Below are positions 8,748 to 16,670 of a DNA stretch of 64,000 bases, piece by piece. Source of the stretch: Candidatus Kryptoniota bacterium. Lineage in GTDB: Bacteria; Bacteroidota; Ignavibacteria; Kryptoniales; Kryptoniaceae. The position numbers were made by a program, and so were the translations under genes. The DNA lies in contig CALJEK010000031.1 in assembly GCA_938074445.1 (NCBI GenBank), positions 47,204 to 111,203 of the forward strand. Direction: 5' to 3'. Numbering within the stretch: the stretch's first letter is position 1; each line of letters starts with the position of its first letter. The notes below the pieces were generated by a model. It worked only from the letters and a program-made list of their open reading frames with translations, made no database searches and was not told where the DNA came from.

Positions 8748-9547
8748 ATGCTAAAAAAATTATTTCTCCTCGGCTTAATTTCGATTGCAATTATAATCAA
8801 ATTATAATCAATGGATGCACAAAAGGAACAGAGCCATCAGAAACAACCGCAGTCCCAATTGAACTCAAAGCAGTAGGTGAAACATCGGGAAATATAACCT
8901 TTGCAAAAGCAGCTGGTCAAGTTGACTCAATAAAGATTGATTTCGCTATACTTGTTCTCCGATGGATTCAATTTAAACAAAATATCGACACTGTTAAAGA
9001 AGACTCCCTCTGGGATGACCACGATATGAATAGGATGCGGGAAAAGATGAGGAAAATGGATAATGACCCAACTATAAGATTTAAAGGACCCTTTTTCGTA
9101 ACATTGAGAAATAATGAACCGACGCCGATTGCTGTTGATAGCCTTCCACCCGGAAATTACAATGGTATCAAATTTAAAGTTCACGCTATTGTCCCCTACG
9201 ATTTACAGGTAAATCCCGCAGTTCCAGACTCGTTCCTCGGCAAGAGCATTTATGTTAAGGGTCAAATCTATCAAAATGGCGCATGGAAAGAATTCATCTT
9301 TACAACCGGAAAGGTTAACACCGAGTTCAAGATCAAAGGAGATTTCACAATTACGGAAACGGATAGAAATATCCCGTACGTACTTGTTTTCGATTTGAAT
9401 TCCTGGTTCATAGAATTGAATACAGGGAGATTACTTGATCCGAATGACCCTGGAGATCAGGGTAAGATAATAAGCAACATCGTTGCTTCATTGAAAAACA
9501 AAGCGCGCGGTGGTAAGGATAGAAATAGAGATGGCAAACCAGATTGA
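8748..9547 (+). pseudogene. Lipoprotein gene frameshifted by an 11-bp tandem duplication (DUF4382-like)
   Basis: The ATG at 8748 opens a signal peptide (MLKKLFLLGLISIAIII) that stops after 19 codons. The body of the gene continues in another frame: just past the duplication it reads INGCTKG, a lipobox, and stays open to the TGA at 9545. Deleting one copy of the 11-bp repeat at 8790-8811 joins the two frames into a 262-residue lipoprotein. The body resembles DUF4382-type domains (a PPGNYNGIKFKV stretch then paired beta strands). It ends with DRNRDGKPD, a calcium-binding-loop-like motif. The 173-residue open frame from 9026 is the tail of this gene. It could be a true pseudogene, a phase-variable gene or a sequencing/assembly error. 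Confidence 0.75.
8790..8811 (+). repeat. 11-bp perfect tandem duplication
   Basis: ATTATAATCAA occurs twice back to back (8790-8800 and 8801-8811) inside the signal-peptide/lipobox codons. The extra copy shifts the frame of the lipoprotein gene. Confidence 0.9.
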
Positions 9548-9570
9548 GCGCTGAGGGCGCAGTTCACCCA

Positions 9571-9606
9571 GTGCAAGTCCCGGGCTATCCGGGCTTGCAC
9601 TTTTTT
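9571..9606 (+). terminator. Intrinsic terminator after the lipoprotein pseudogene
   Basis: A 12-bp GC-rich stem (GTGCAAG.CCCGG paired with CCGGG.CTTGCAC, one bulged T, 5-base loop) is followed directly by six T residues. Confidence 0.85.
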
Positions 9607-9623
9607 GTTTGAAATTATAATTT
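9595..9623 (+). promoter_or_regulatory. Possible promoter for the lipoprotein/barrel/FecR run
   Basis: TTGCAC at 9595-9600 overlaps the terminator stem; TAATTT lies 17 bp further, and a better TATAAT at 9616-9621 lies at a 15-bp spacing. The match is suggestive only. Confidence 0.3.
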
Positions 9624-9651
9624 GATTGTGAAAGACACAGAATAGCAGAAA

Positions 9652-10536
9652 ATGAGAAAGGTCTTTTACATAATAATCGCCTTAGCATTGATAGGATGCG
9701 GTAAAAACTCGCTGATAATAACGCCAGAAGAAGATGAAAAACTTAATGTCGAGGTTATTTACCTTGACGAAACTGAGCCAGTTGTTGAGTTTCTTAATTC
9801 AGCACAAACTGGTCTTTTAACATCCGAGATGATGAATTCTATGGGTTTAATCGTGTTAAGCTACTCTCAGTTTGTTTCCGAATTAGGCAATAAATATGAC
9901 ACAACCTTAGCTTATGCACTTTTTCGCGATGCCCAATCCCCGCCAATAATTATGGGACGCTGGCGTGAAAGGAAAGGGCTTGACATTGGGGATCTTTACC
10001 TCGAAAATATAAAACTTGAAAAATCACAGAGAAAAATTAAAATTCCATCGCAACACCCAAGAGTTGACCCAAGCTACGGTGTGGAGTATAAGTTTAAAGC
10101 GACAAACTTTGAGTTCAAACACTCCGCAAAACATAAATTTAAAATTATCACTAAATCAGGTAGCGAATTTTTCTTTGAATTAGATACACCTGACAAAAAA
10201 GAGATTGACGACTTACCGAAATACGACGGTGAAAACTTAAAATTTAAATTTAAATTAAAAACTGACACCTTGACCATAGTTATAAACGTTCCCTTACCAG
10301 GTGAAGATGAGTTTACTATGAAGCCAGTCATAATGTTAAAATTTAAAAACTTGAATAGCCCCAAAGTTCAGATCGGTTCCGAAATTTTAAGGCTTATACC
10401 GGATGAATACAAGCAAAATTATCTTATATTCAGCATAGTTCAAAAATATCAAAAAAGTGTAAATGTTCCTGGCTATTCAGAAAATGCCGTCGCTTTCGTG
10501 TCATCAACACTTTATTTTAAAGTGAAGTTAAGATGA
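9652..10536 (+). CDS. Lipoprotein of unknown function
   Basis: A 294-residue protein with a lipoprotein signal peptide ending in ALIGC at about residue 17-21, so it should be lipid-anchored and periplasm- or surface-facing. The rest is rich in charged beta-strand-like segments with no family I can name. Its last 4 bp overlap the start of the barrel/transglutaminase gene, indicating coupled translation. The preceding gene is also a lipoprotein, now frameshifted. Together with the next two genes it forms an envelope cluster directly downstream of the CHASE2 sigma-54 activator. Confidence 0.7.
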   Translation: MRKVFYIIIALALIGCGKNSLIITPEEDEKLNVEVIYLDETEPVVEFLNSAQTGLLTSEMMNSMGLIVLSYSQFVSELGNKYDTTLAYALFRDAQSPPIIMGRWRERKGLDIGDLYLENIKLEKSQRKIKIPSQHPRVDPSYGVEYKFKATNFEFKHSAKHKFKIITKSGSEFFFELDTPDKKEIDDLPKYDGENLKFKFKLKTDTLTIVINVPLPGEDEFTMKPVIMLKFKNLNSPKVQIGSEILRLIPDEYKQNYLIFSIVQKYQKSVNVPGYSENAVAFVSSTLYFKVKLR

Positions 10537-12515
10537 AACTGCGCCTTTTCGTTTTATTTTTTACAGCGCTCAATCTGGCCGTGACGCAAAATTTAACATC
10601 GCCACAGGCAACTGCTGTTGCTAGTTTTTCAACATTTGCAAATTCTGCTTTGTCATCGGCAGTGAATCCAGCAGGTTTGATGAGAATTTATGACTGGAAT
10701 ATAGGGCTAACGGGTTACTACAAAATTTATTCTGGCACTAAAATGCACTCAATCGGAATAGCAAAAAGACTTACGGAAACGCAAAGCCTCGGGTTTATTT
10801 ACTCCCCAGGTTCGAGCATTGAATTTGTTTTTCCATCGATCTTGTCAATAAATATAGGGAATTCCATACTAAACGCCGAGTTTCAGCGAAAAATAACTTA
10901 TTCCGCAAATTATACCCTTGCATATGCCTTACGACTTTCGAACAAAATCTCACTTGGCTCATTAATCCAATACATTTCTCAAAATCTCATTGAAACTGGC
11001 TATAAAATTCAACCAACGGATTCGCTTCCGCAAGTAAGTATAGAAACAAAACAATACAGTTCTTCCCACTTGAGTTCTAAAATCTCATTGCTTTATGAAG
11101 TCACTTCAAAAGTATCATTTGCTTTACTGCTTGAAAACTTATCACTTCGACTTAAAAAGTTCCCAGAACAATTTAGAAACTTCGAATTCGAAAATAATTT
11201 TAAAGTTAAAACCGCAGTAGGGCTGGATTTTAGAAATTTAAAATCGGGCATTGAAATCTCATCTATTGGTGAATCGCATGCCGGAATTGAAGCTCAACCG
11301 ATTAAAAATTTATTTTTTAGAGGGGGGTTGTTTTCTGAGAAGGGGAAACTTAGCGGTTTCTCAACTGGGCTCGGATTTAGAAGTGGGCTCTTTCAATTTG
11401 ACTTGGCTTATTTTAGAAACACATCAGATATTTGGAGGGATGGGAAGTTAACGCAAGATGAATTTTTTAAAAAACTTGTAAAAAATGCCGAGTTCGAAAA
11501 ATTTGCTAAAGATGAAATCACGTTTTCAATTTCAGTTGATATGAGCAAATGGCATGAAAAAAGTTTACGAATAAAGAACCTCGCGATTAAAGATGAGGTC
11601 TTTCCGCATATGCTGAGTAACTTTGAAAAAAGAAATATAGGCTCAGTTGAGATTGAAAATATATCTAACAAAGTTTTAAATGCAAAGATTGATTTCAAGC
11701 TTTCCTACCCTGTTGAAATTGAAGCTGAGCCGAACGAATTTGAAATAAAACCAAACGAGACAAAAACGATACCAATTTCAATATCACTTGGGACAATTAA
11801 TCCGGAAAACAACGAGCCAATTAAAATTAATGCTTGGCTAAATGTTAAATCGTCAAGCAACATTTCAGATGAAGTTAAAAAGTTTAAAATTCTTTTGCGC
11901 GGTCGAAACGATTGGAATGGAAATGTCGAAGAGCTGAAATTTTTCTTGAGATTTGACTCTCCAGAAATCTCTTCATTTGCCAGGAAAATAATTTGGGAAC
12001 GCAAAGACACGCTCGAAAAGATAGATCCAATGTTAAGGAAATTTTATCAGGCAAAATTTATATTCGATGAACTCTCTAAGCACATAATCTATGTAAGCGA
12101 TCCAAGCTTAAGCATAGATAAAGTTCAATTTCCGGAGGAAACACTGAAGCTTCGCACAGGTGATTGTGATGACCTTGCAATTTTATATGCGTCTCTACTT
12201 GGATCAATTGGGATTAAAGTGGCTTTTGTCGATGTCAAAGATTTAAGAGAAATAAACGAATCACACGTCTATATCATCTTCGACTCCGAGATAGACAAAA
12301 AATTTGTTCAGGCTATAACAAGTAACGAGAAAAAATACATTATTATAAAAAACGAAAATGGAACTGAAACCGCATGGATCCCTATTGAGACAACACTTGT
12401 TCACGAGGGATTTGATAAGGCTTGGGCAACGGGAGCTGAGCAGTTTTTCAATGACTTTGAACTCAATCTTGGACACACAAAGGGAAAAGCTAAAATCGTT
12501 TTCATTGAAAAATAA
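10533..12515 (+). CDS. Outer-membrane beta-barrel (PorV-like) fused to Ig-like and transglutaminase-like domains
   Basis: A 660-residue exported protein (signal peptide about 1-18). The N-terminal half looks like a PorV/UPF0164-type barrel: SSAVNPAGLMRI near the start, then alternating short strands and Gly turns to about residue 310. A middle part (about 335-460) reads like an Ig-like/CARDB module, with a FEIKPNETKTIPISISLG stretch. The C-terminal part (about 490-650) contains GDCDDLAILYASLL and SHVYIIFDSE, matching the Cys and His regions of bacterial transglutaminase-like domains. This order is unusual. It could process or cross-link surface proteins or peptidoglycan, but activity is not shown. 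It sits between a lipoprotein and a FecR-like gene. Confidence 0.6.
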   Translation: MKLRLFVLFFTALNLAVTQNLTSPQATAVASFSTFANSALSSAVNPAGLMRIYDWNIGLTGYYKIYSGTKMHSIGIAKRLTETQSLGFIYSPGSSIEFVFPSILSINIGNSILNAEFQRKITYSANYTLAYALRLSNKISLGSLIQYISQNLIETGYKIQPTDSLPQVSIETKQYSSSHLSSKISLLYEVTSKVSFALLLENLSLRLKKFPEQFRNFEFENNFKVKTAVGLDFRNLKSGIEISSIGESHAGIEAQPIKNLFFRGGLFSEKGKLSGFSTGLGFRSGLFQFDLAYFRNTSDIWRDGKLTQDEFFKKLVKNAEFEKFAKDEITFSISVDMSKWHEKSLRIKNLAIKDEVFPHMLSNFEKRNIGSVEIENISNKVLNAKIDFKLSYPVEIEAEPNEFEIKPNETKTIPISISLGTINPENNEPIKINAWLNVKSSSNISDEVKKFKILLRGRNDWNGNVEELKFFLRFDSPEISSFARKIIWERKDTLEKIDPMLRKFYQAKFIFDELSKHIIYVSDPSLSIDKVQFPEETLKLRTGDCDDLAILYASLLGSIGIKVAFVDVKDLREINESHVYIIFDSEIDKKFVQAITSNEKKYIIIKNENGTETAWIPIETTLVHEGFDKAWATGAEQFFNDFELNLGHTKGKAKIVFIEK

Positions 12516-12530
12516 AATTAGGTGTTTAAA

Positions 12531-13250
12531 ATGATACGTAAAACTTTAAGCCCGTTGATTTTAATACTTCTGTTTCTTTCGTCTGCACTATCAAAAGAAA
12601 ATTCTGTTTACAAAGTAAAAAAATTAAACGGAACTGCGCAAGTAAGACATGGAACCAGCGAAGTATGGAAAACACTTTTAACTGGGGATACACTTCGACC
12701 GGATGATACAATTTTTTTGGACAAGAACGCGTATATTGAAATAGTGGGAAATGAGGCATTCTTTAAATCAAACGGTAGCATAGTTGTTAACATCTCCGAT
12801 TTAAGGCGATTAACAAAGGAAGAACTTTTACTACAACTTGCTTTTGAAGAAATGAAATCTTCCCCAGAGGTGAAGCGAAGCAAGCCGAGCACAAGGTCAA
12901 CGGGAATTTATGGGGCTGATGTTGAAAAGGAGAAAACTAAGTTAAAATCTGGCTGGGATTTAGCCAAGTTTTGGGCTAATGGTGTGAGGGCTCTTTTTGA
13001 GAATGGCTTCTATGAAACAGCAGCGATAAGGGCTAAAAATTTAATGTCAAGATTTGACGAGTTAAAAGACGACATTGAGTTGAAAATGATAATCGCTACA
13101 TCACTTGAAAAACTTGAACTTTACGGAGAGGCAATCTCAGAGTTTAACAAAATAATTTTAACATCAAAAGACGCGAATTTAAATTTTAAAATTGAAAGAA
13201 AAATTCAAGAACTTAAGTCAAAACTTGCGTCTTTAAGGGAAAAACGATAA
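12531..13250 (+). CDS. Exported FecR-like domain protein with TPR-like tail
   Basis: I place the start at the ATG at 12531 because AGGTG at 12520-12524 is well spaced; the GTG at 12522 overlaps that site. The 239-residue product has a signal peptide (MIRKTLSPLILILLFLSS), then a FecR-like beta module at about residues 25-85 (GTAQVRHGTSEVW, LLTGDTLRPDDTIFLD, AYIEIVG). The C-terminal 100 residues are helical, with a tetratricopeptide-like pattern. FecR-like modules often sit in signalling or surface proteins, and in other genomes they are frequently found next to CHASE2 proteins, as here. The gene closes the envelope cluster. Confidence 0.65.
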   Translation: MIRKTLSPLILILLFLSSALSKENSVYKVKKLNGTAQVRHGTSEVWKTLLTGDTLRPDDTIFLDKNAYIEIVGNEAFFKSNGSIVVNISDLRRLTKEELLLQLAFEEMKSSPEVKRSKPSTRSTGIYGADVEKEKTKLKSGWDLAKFWANGVRALFENGFYETAAIRAKNLMSRFDELKDDIELKMIIATSLEKLELYGEAISEFNKIILTSKDANLNFKIERKIQELKSKLASLREKR

Positions 13251-13273
13251 AAAACATAAAAACAGATTTAACC

Positions 13274-13573
13274 ATGAAATTAACGCGCTGGGATAAACCA
13301 CACAAACCAAATGTTGAGGAACTTAAGAGCATACTTCGTTCAGAAGGGATGACGCCTTACATTTGGATGGATGAACCGGGAACTTATTATGGTAATCACT
13401 CTCACGCTTTTGATGAGGTTCGCTGGATTGTGAGCGGTAAGATGAGATATGGCGTCAAAGATGAGGAATTTGTTCTCGGTCCTGGAGATAGACTTGATCT
13501 TCCGGCGGGGACAATTCATTGGGCGAAAGTTGAGGGAGACGAACCGGTTTTTTACTTATGCGCTTCGAAATGA
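13274..13573 (+). CDS. Small cupin-domain protein
   Basis: A 99-residue single cupin. It shows the two cupin motifs: GNHSHAFDEVRWIVSGKMRYGV, with metal-ligand His and Glu candidates, and PGDRLDLPAGTIHW, with the second His. Small cupins of this kind are found as metal-binding isomerases, dioxygenases or sugar-binding regulators; the substrate cannot be told. Its stop codon abuts the csrA stop, and the two genes converge with no intervening terminator beyond a 12-bp palindrome (AAATGATCATTT). Confidence 0.75.
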   Translation: MKLTRWDKPHKPNVEELKSILRSEGMTPYIWMDEPGTYYGNHSHAFDEVRWIVSGKMRYGVKDEEFVLGPGDRLDLPAGTIHWAKVEGDEPVFYLCASK

Positions 13574-13801
13574 TCATTTTTTAAATTTTTTTGCAAAACT
13601 TTTCAAAGAATCGCGGCGAACTTTAGACGCTGCTTTGTTTTCCTTCATCACACTTTTATAAACCTCCTCACGATAAATTGATACATTGCTTGGGGCTTCG
13701 AAGCCAAGCTTTATTTGGTTTCCCGAAATTTCAAGTATGGTCACCTTTATATCATTTCGTATTATGACCGATTCCCCAACTTTTCTCGAAAGCACAAGCA
13801 T
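13574..13801 (-). CDS. csrA: Carbon storage regulator CsrA
   Basis: The 75-residue product starts with MLVLSRKVGE, the CsrA signature, and keeps the RNA-contacting arginine (R44 in SIYREEVY). CsrA dimers bind GGA motifs in mRNA leaders and block translation. It is the last gene of the flagellar run, directly after fliW, the usual partner arrangement in which FliW sequesters CsrA when flagellin is low. A likely target site is present in the flagellin leader at 62353-62370. The C-terminal tail is somewhat long and basic. Confidence 0.96.
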   Translation of the reverse strand: MLVLSRKVGESVIIRNDIKVTILEISGNQIKLGFEAPSNVSIYREEVYKSVMKENKAASKVRRDSLKSFAKKFKK

Positions 13802-13829
13802 TTCTAAACTCTCGTAAATTTTTCTTTAT

Positions 13830-14225
13830 TTATCCGAATAAAAAATGAGATATTTCAAAATCAGCATTTTCAAGTATAACCTGCTTACCTAAATTTTTAA
13901 CCTTATCGATTACAACTGGTGCCTTTAAATTAACGCTTATTTTTGAAATATCAGAGCTTAATGTCACTATCACGAAAAGAGCGTAAACTTTGGGATCAAA
14001 CCCAGCACGAATATAATAATCTCGAACGATGAAAGAGGGTTCGAGAATCGCGAAACCAACCTCGGGTTCATCAACTGAAATTAACCAACGAAATGGTTCA
14101 CAGTCCTCGTCTTGTATTATGATAAACCTTTTCAAATCTTCAAATCCTATTATCCCCTCAGGGAAATTAATTATTATCTTCTCCTCGAATTCAACTTCTC
14201 CGAATTGTGAGTTTTTTATCTTCAT
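13830..14225 (-). CDS. fliW: Flagellar assembly factor FliW
   Basis: A 131-residue FliW: FPEGIIGFEDLKRFIII, LISVDEPEVGFAILEPSF and LKAPVVIDKVKNLGKQVIL are the family hallmarks. FliW binds both flagellin and CsrA, so free FliW frees flagellin mRNA from repression. The csrA-fliW pair is separated by only 28 bp and follows motB. Confidence 0.95.
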   Translation of the reverse strand: MKIKNSQFGEVEFEEKIIINFPEGIIGFEDLKRFIIIQDEDCEPFRWLISVDEPEVGFAILEPSFIVRDYYIRAGFDPKVYALFVIVTLSSDISKISVNLKAPVVIDKVKNLGKQVILENADFEISHFLFG

Positions 14226-14240
14226 TTCATCTCCAAAACT

Positions 14241-14987
14241 TTAATTTGAAATTTTTCCAAGCACTCCACTTTGAGTTGAAACTATAACTATATCAACCCT
14301 TCTATTTTTTGCTCTGTTCTCCTCAGTATCGTTCGGTGCAATAGGTTTATACTCCGAGTGCCCAACAATTGAAATTTTCTCCGGGGGAACACCTTTGCTA
14401 ATCAAATGATATGCTGTGTTTAAAGCTCTTGCAACTGAAAGGTGCCAGTTTGATGGAAATCTTACAGTATTGATCGGTTTGTTATCCGTATGTCCCTCAA
14501 CTCTTATTTTATTTGGTAAAAATTTTAAAATTTCAGCAAGAGTGTCAAGAACCGCCTTTGCCTCCGGTTTTAAATCCGCGCTCCCCGATTCAAAAAGTAA
14601 TCTTTCTAGAAGATGAATTGTTAAACCTTCCGTAGATGTTGTTATTATTATTTTCTTTGATTGAATGTTGGAGCTTAAAATCGCGCTGATCTGAACCTCA
14701 AGGTTTTGTTGACGTGGCAATTGAGATGAACTCGCAATCGCATCTGAACTTGATTTCGGAGGCGTTGGAGCTACAAGGATACCTTTGCCACCAGCAAGAA
14801 CACCACTGCCTCCGAAAAGTTGGCTAAAAGCCGAGACCCACTGTTGATACTTGTTCAAATCAATTTGCGACATTGAATAAAGAACGACAAAAAGTCCAAG
14901 AAGAAGCGTGATAAGGTCAGCGTAAGTTATAAGCCACCTTTCAAGATTTTCGTGCTCCTCACCATGTTGCTTTTTTCTTCTTGACAT
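14241..14987 (-). CDS. motB: Flagellar motor stator protein MotB
   Basis: A 248-residue stator subunit. A single membrane helix near residues 18-40 (ERWLITYADLITLLLGLFVV) contains the ion-conducting aspartate D24. The C-terminal OmpA-like domain (about 125-240) has the peptidoglycan-binding pattern VEGHTDNKPI...NWHLSVARA...NRRVDIVI. It anchors the MotA/MotB channel to the cell wall. It follows motA with a 1-bp gap. The membrane helix does not settle whether H+ or Na+ is used. Confidence 0.95.
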   Translation of the reverse strand: MSRRKKQHGEEHENLERWLITYADLITLLLGLFVVLYSMSQIDLNKYQQWVSAFSQLFGGSGVLAGGKGILVAPTPPKSSSDAIASSSQLPRQQNLEVQISAILSSNIQSKKIIITTSTEGLTIHLLERLLFESGSADLKPEAKAVLDTLAEILKFLPNKIRVEGHTDNKPINTVRFPSNWHLSVARALNTAYHLISKGVPPEKISIVGHSEYKPIAPNDTEENRAKNRRVDIVIVSTQSGVLGKISN

Positions 14988-14988
14988 A

Positions 14989-15774
14989 TCAAATTTCTAT
15001 TGCTTGTTCACTTATTGGAAACATTGAATAAAGCTTTGTTTTAATTATTGTCGGAACTTCACCGGCTTGAATCGCAAGGACACCTTCAACGATAATTTCA
15101 AGCAAAATTTTCTCCTCAGCATGGATTGATTTTAACCTATCTGAAATCGGAAGCCAAATGATATTTGCAGAGAATACACCCCAAAGCGTCGCTATAAAGG
15201 CACTTGCTATATGACGAATTAATTCATTCGGGTCGCCCCCAGCATTTGCAAGCGTTGAAATTAACCCCATAACTGTTCCAATTATCCCCATAGTCGGTGC
15301 ATATCCGCCCATCTTCTGAAATACCATCGCATTTGTCATATGTCTCTCGGTTATATAATTTATCTCAATATCTGCAATCTCCCGAATTGTCTCGGGATCG
15401 GTTCCATCAATCGCAAGGCGTAATATCTTTTTCAAAAATGGATGCGATATATTGTTAACCTCTTTCTCAAGTGCAAGGATTCCGTCTTTCCTTGCTATAA
15501 TTGCAAAATTCACGATCAAGTCAACTGTTTCAACTATATTAAATTTTGGCGGGAAAAGCGCAAGTTTTATAAAGCTCGGAATTCTAAAAAATATCTTCGC
15601 AGGTGAACCAATCATAGCCGTTGCAATCGTCCCACCAAAAACAATAAGCATTGCCGGAATTAAAATTAAAGCACCAAGTGTTCCCCCTTCAAGCAAAAAT
15701 GAACCAAAAATTGATAACACACCAAGTATGAGTCCAACGATAGTTCCAAATTCAAAGTTTGAACTATTTTTCAT
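14989..15774 (-). CDS. motA: Flagellar motor stator protein MotA
   Basis: A 261-residue four-helix membrane protein of the MotA/TolQ/ExbB family. FGTIVGLILGVLSIFGSFLL forms the first helix, and the conserved GGYAPTMGIIGTVMGLISTL region forms the third. The cytoplasmic loop between helices 2 and 3 carries the charged residues that contact the rotor. It overlaps flgL by 4 bp. Confidence 0.95.
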   Translation of the reverse strand: MKNSSNFEFGTIVGLILGVLSIFGSFLLEGGTLGALILIPAMLIVFGGTIATAMIGSPAKIFFRIPSFIKLALFPPKFNIVETVDLIVNFAIIARKDGILALEKEVNNISHPFLKKILRLAIDGTDPETIREIADIEINYITERHMTNAMVFQKMGGYAPTMGIIGTVMGLISTLANAGGDPNELIRHIASAFIATLWGVFSANIIWLPISDRLKSIHAEEKILLEIIVEGVLAIQAGEVPTIIKTKLYSMFPISEQAIEI

Positions 15775-16664
15775 CTTAGATAATCAATAATTGTTTTTTG
15801 AACTATCTTTCCGGCAATTTCGTAAGCCGATTCAAGAATTAATCTATCCCTTTGCAAATTTATTGCTTGTTGAGCTACGTCTGTATCCTGGCGAAGCGAT
15901 AAAATCTCCTTTAAAATGATGTTCTGCTTCTCAATTTGCTTCTGCAAGAGCAAAAATCTATTCATTAAAGCCCCGACATTCGATGCTTGACTTGTGATAA
16001 AGTCGAAAATTTCGCCAAACCTTTGTAAAAGCAAATCATTCGGTCTTACCCTATCTCTTAAAGAATTTTTTATCTGAAGTATCAAATCGAAAACCTCCCG
16101 CCCGCCAAACAATTCTTCAACCGTGAAATTAACTTTTTCGTAAACCCCATCGTTAACCTCGAATTTTATCACACCGTTAGATAAGTCTGCGCTCAAAAAA
16201 TCTGTGCTTTCATTGTAATTAAATGGCTTCACGTTTGTTTTTGTCCCATTGAATATGTATTTCCCCTTAAACTTCGTATTGGCAGAATCAAGCAATTGTT
16301 TGAACAGCTCATTCAACCTGTTAGCATATGTTTGATAATCTGGCTGTCTGGATGGATTCGAAATTTCAACAAGCAATGTCTTAATCTCCGTTAAAGTATT
16401 AATAAAATTATCAACAGCGTCCTCAGTTGCCCTCAAAAAATCAATCGCATCATTTATATTTTTTTGAAATTGCTCGTTTCCACTTATCATACTTCTCAAA
16501 CTCATCACAGAATTTGCGACATACGGGTCATCCGAAACAGCGTTGATATTTCTACCCGTTGCAATTTTAAGTTGGGTTTCGTTAAACCTTTCTCTAGTTC
16601 TGTTTATGTTTTCGATTAAGTTTTTTATAACTGTTAACTCAGTAACTCTCATAATTTCACTCAA
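15771..16664 (-). CDS. flgL: Flagellar hook-filament junction protein FlgL
   Basis: A 297-residue hook-associated protein. The N-terminus (MRVTELTVIKNLIENINRTR, then TGRNINAVSDDPYVA) and the C-terminal coiled coil (LRQDTDVAQQAINLQRDRLILESAYEIAGKI) have the flagellin-like pattern that packs at the hook-filament junction. It lies next to flgK as usual. Confidence 0.93.
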   Translation of the reverse strand: MSEIMRVTELTVIKNLIENINRTRERFNETQLKIATGRNINAVSDDPYVANSVMSLRSMISGNEQFQKNINDAIDFLRATEDAVDNFINTLTEIKTLLVEISNPSRQPDYQTYANRLNELFKQLLDSANTKFKGKYIFNGTKTNVKPFNYNESTDFLSADLSNGVIKFEVNDGVYEKVNFTVEELFGGREVFDLILQIKNSLRDRVRPNDLLLQRFGEIFDFITSQASNVGALMNRFLLLQKQIEKQNIILKEILSLRQDTDVAQQAINLQRDRLILESAYEIAGKIVQKTIIDYLR

Positions 16665-16670
16665 TTATTT

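Noticed and set aside
10735..10750. Sigma-54-like TGGCAC-N5-TGCA on the plus strand
   Set aside because: It lies inside the barrel/transglutaminase coding region, lacks the first T of the -12 box, and no gene begins downstream.
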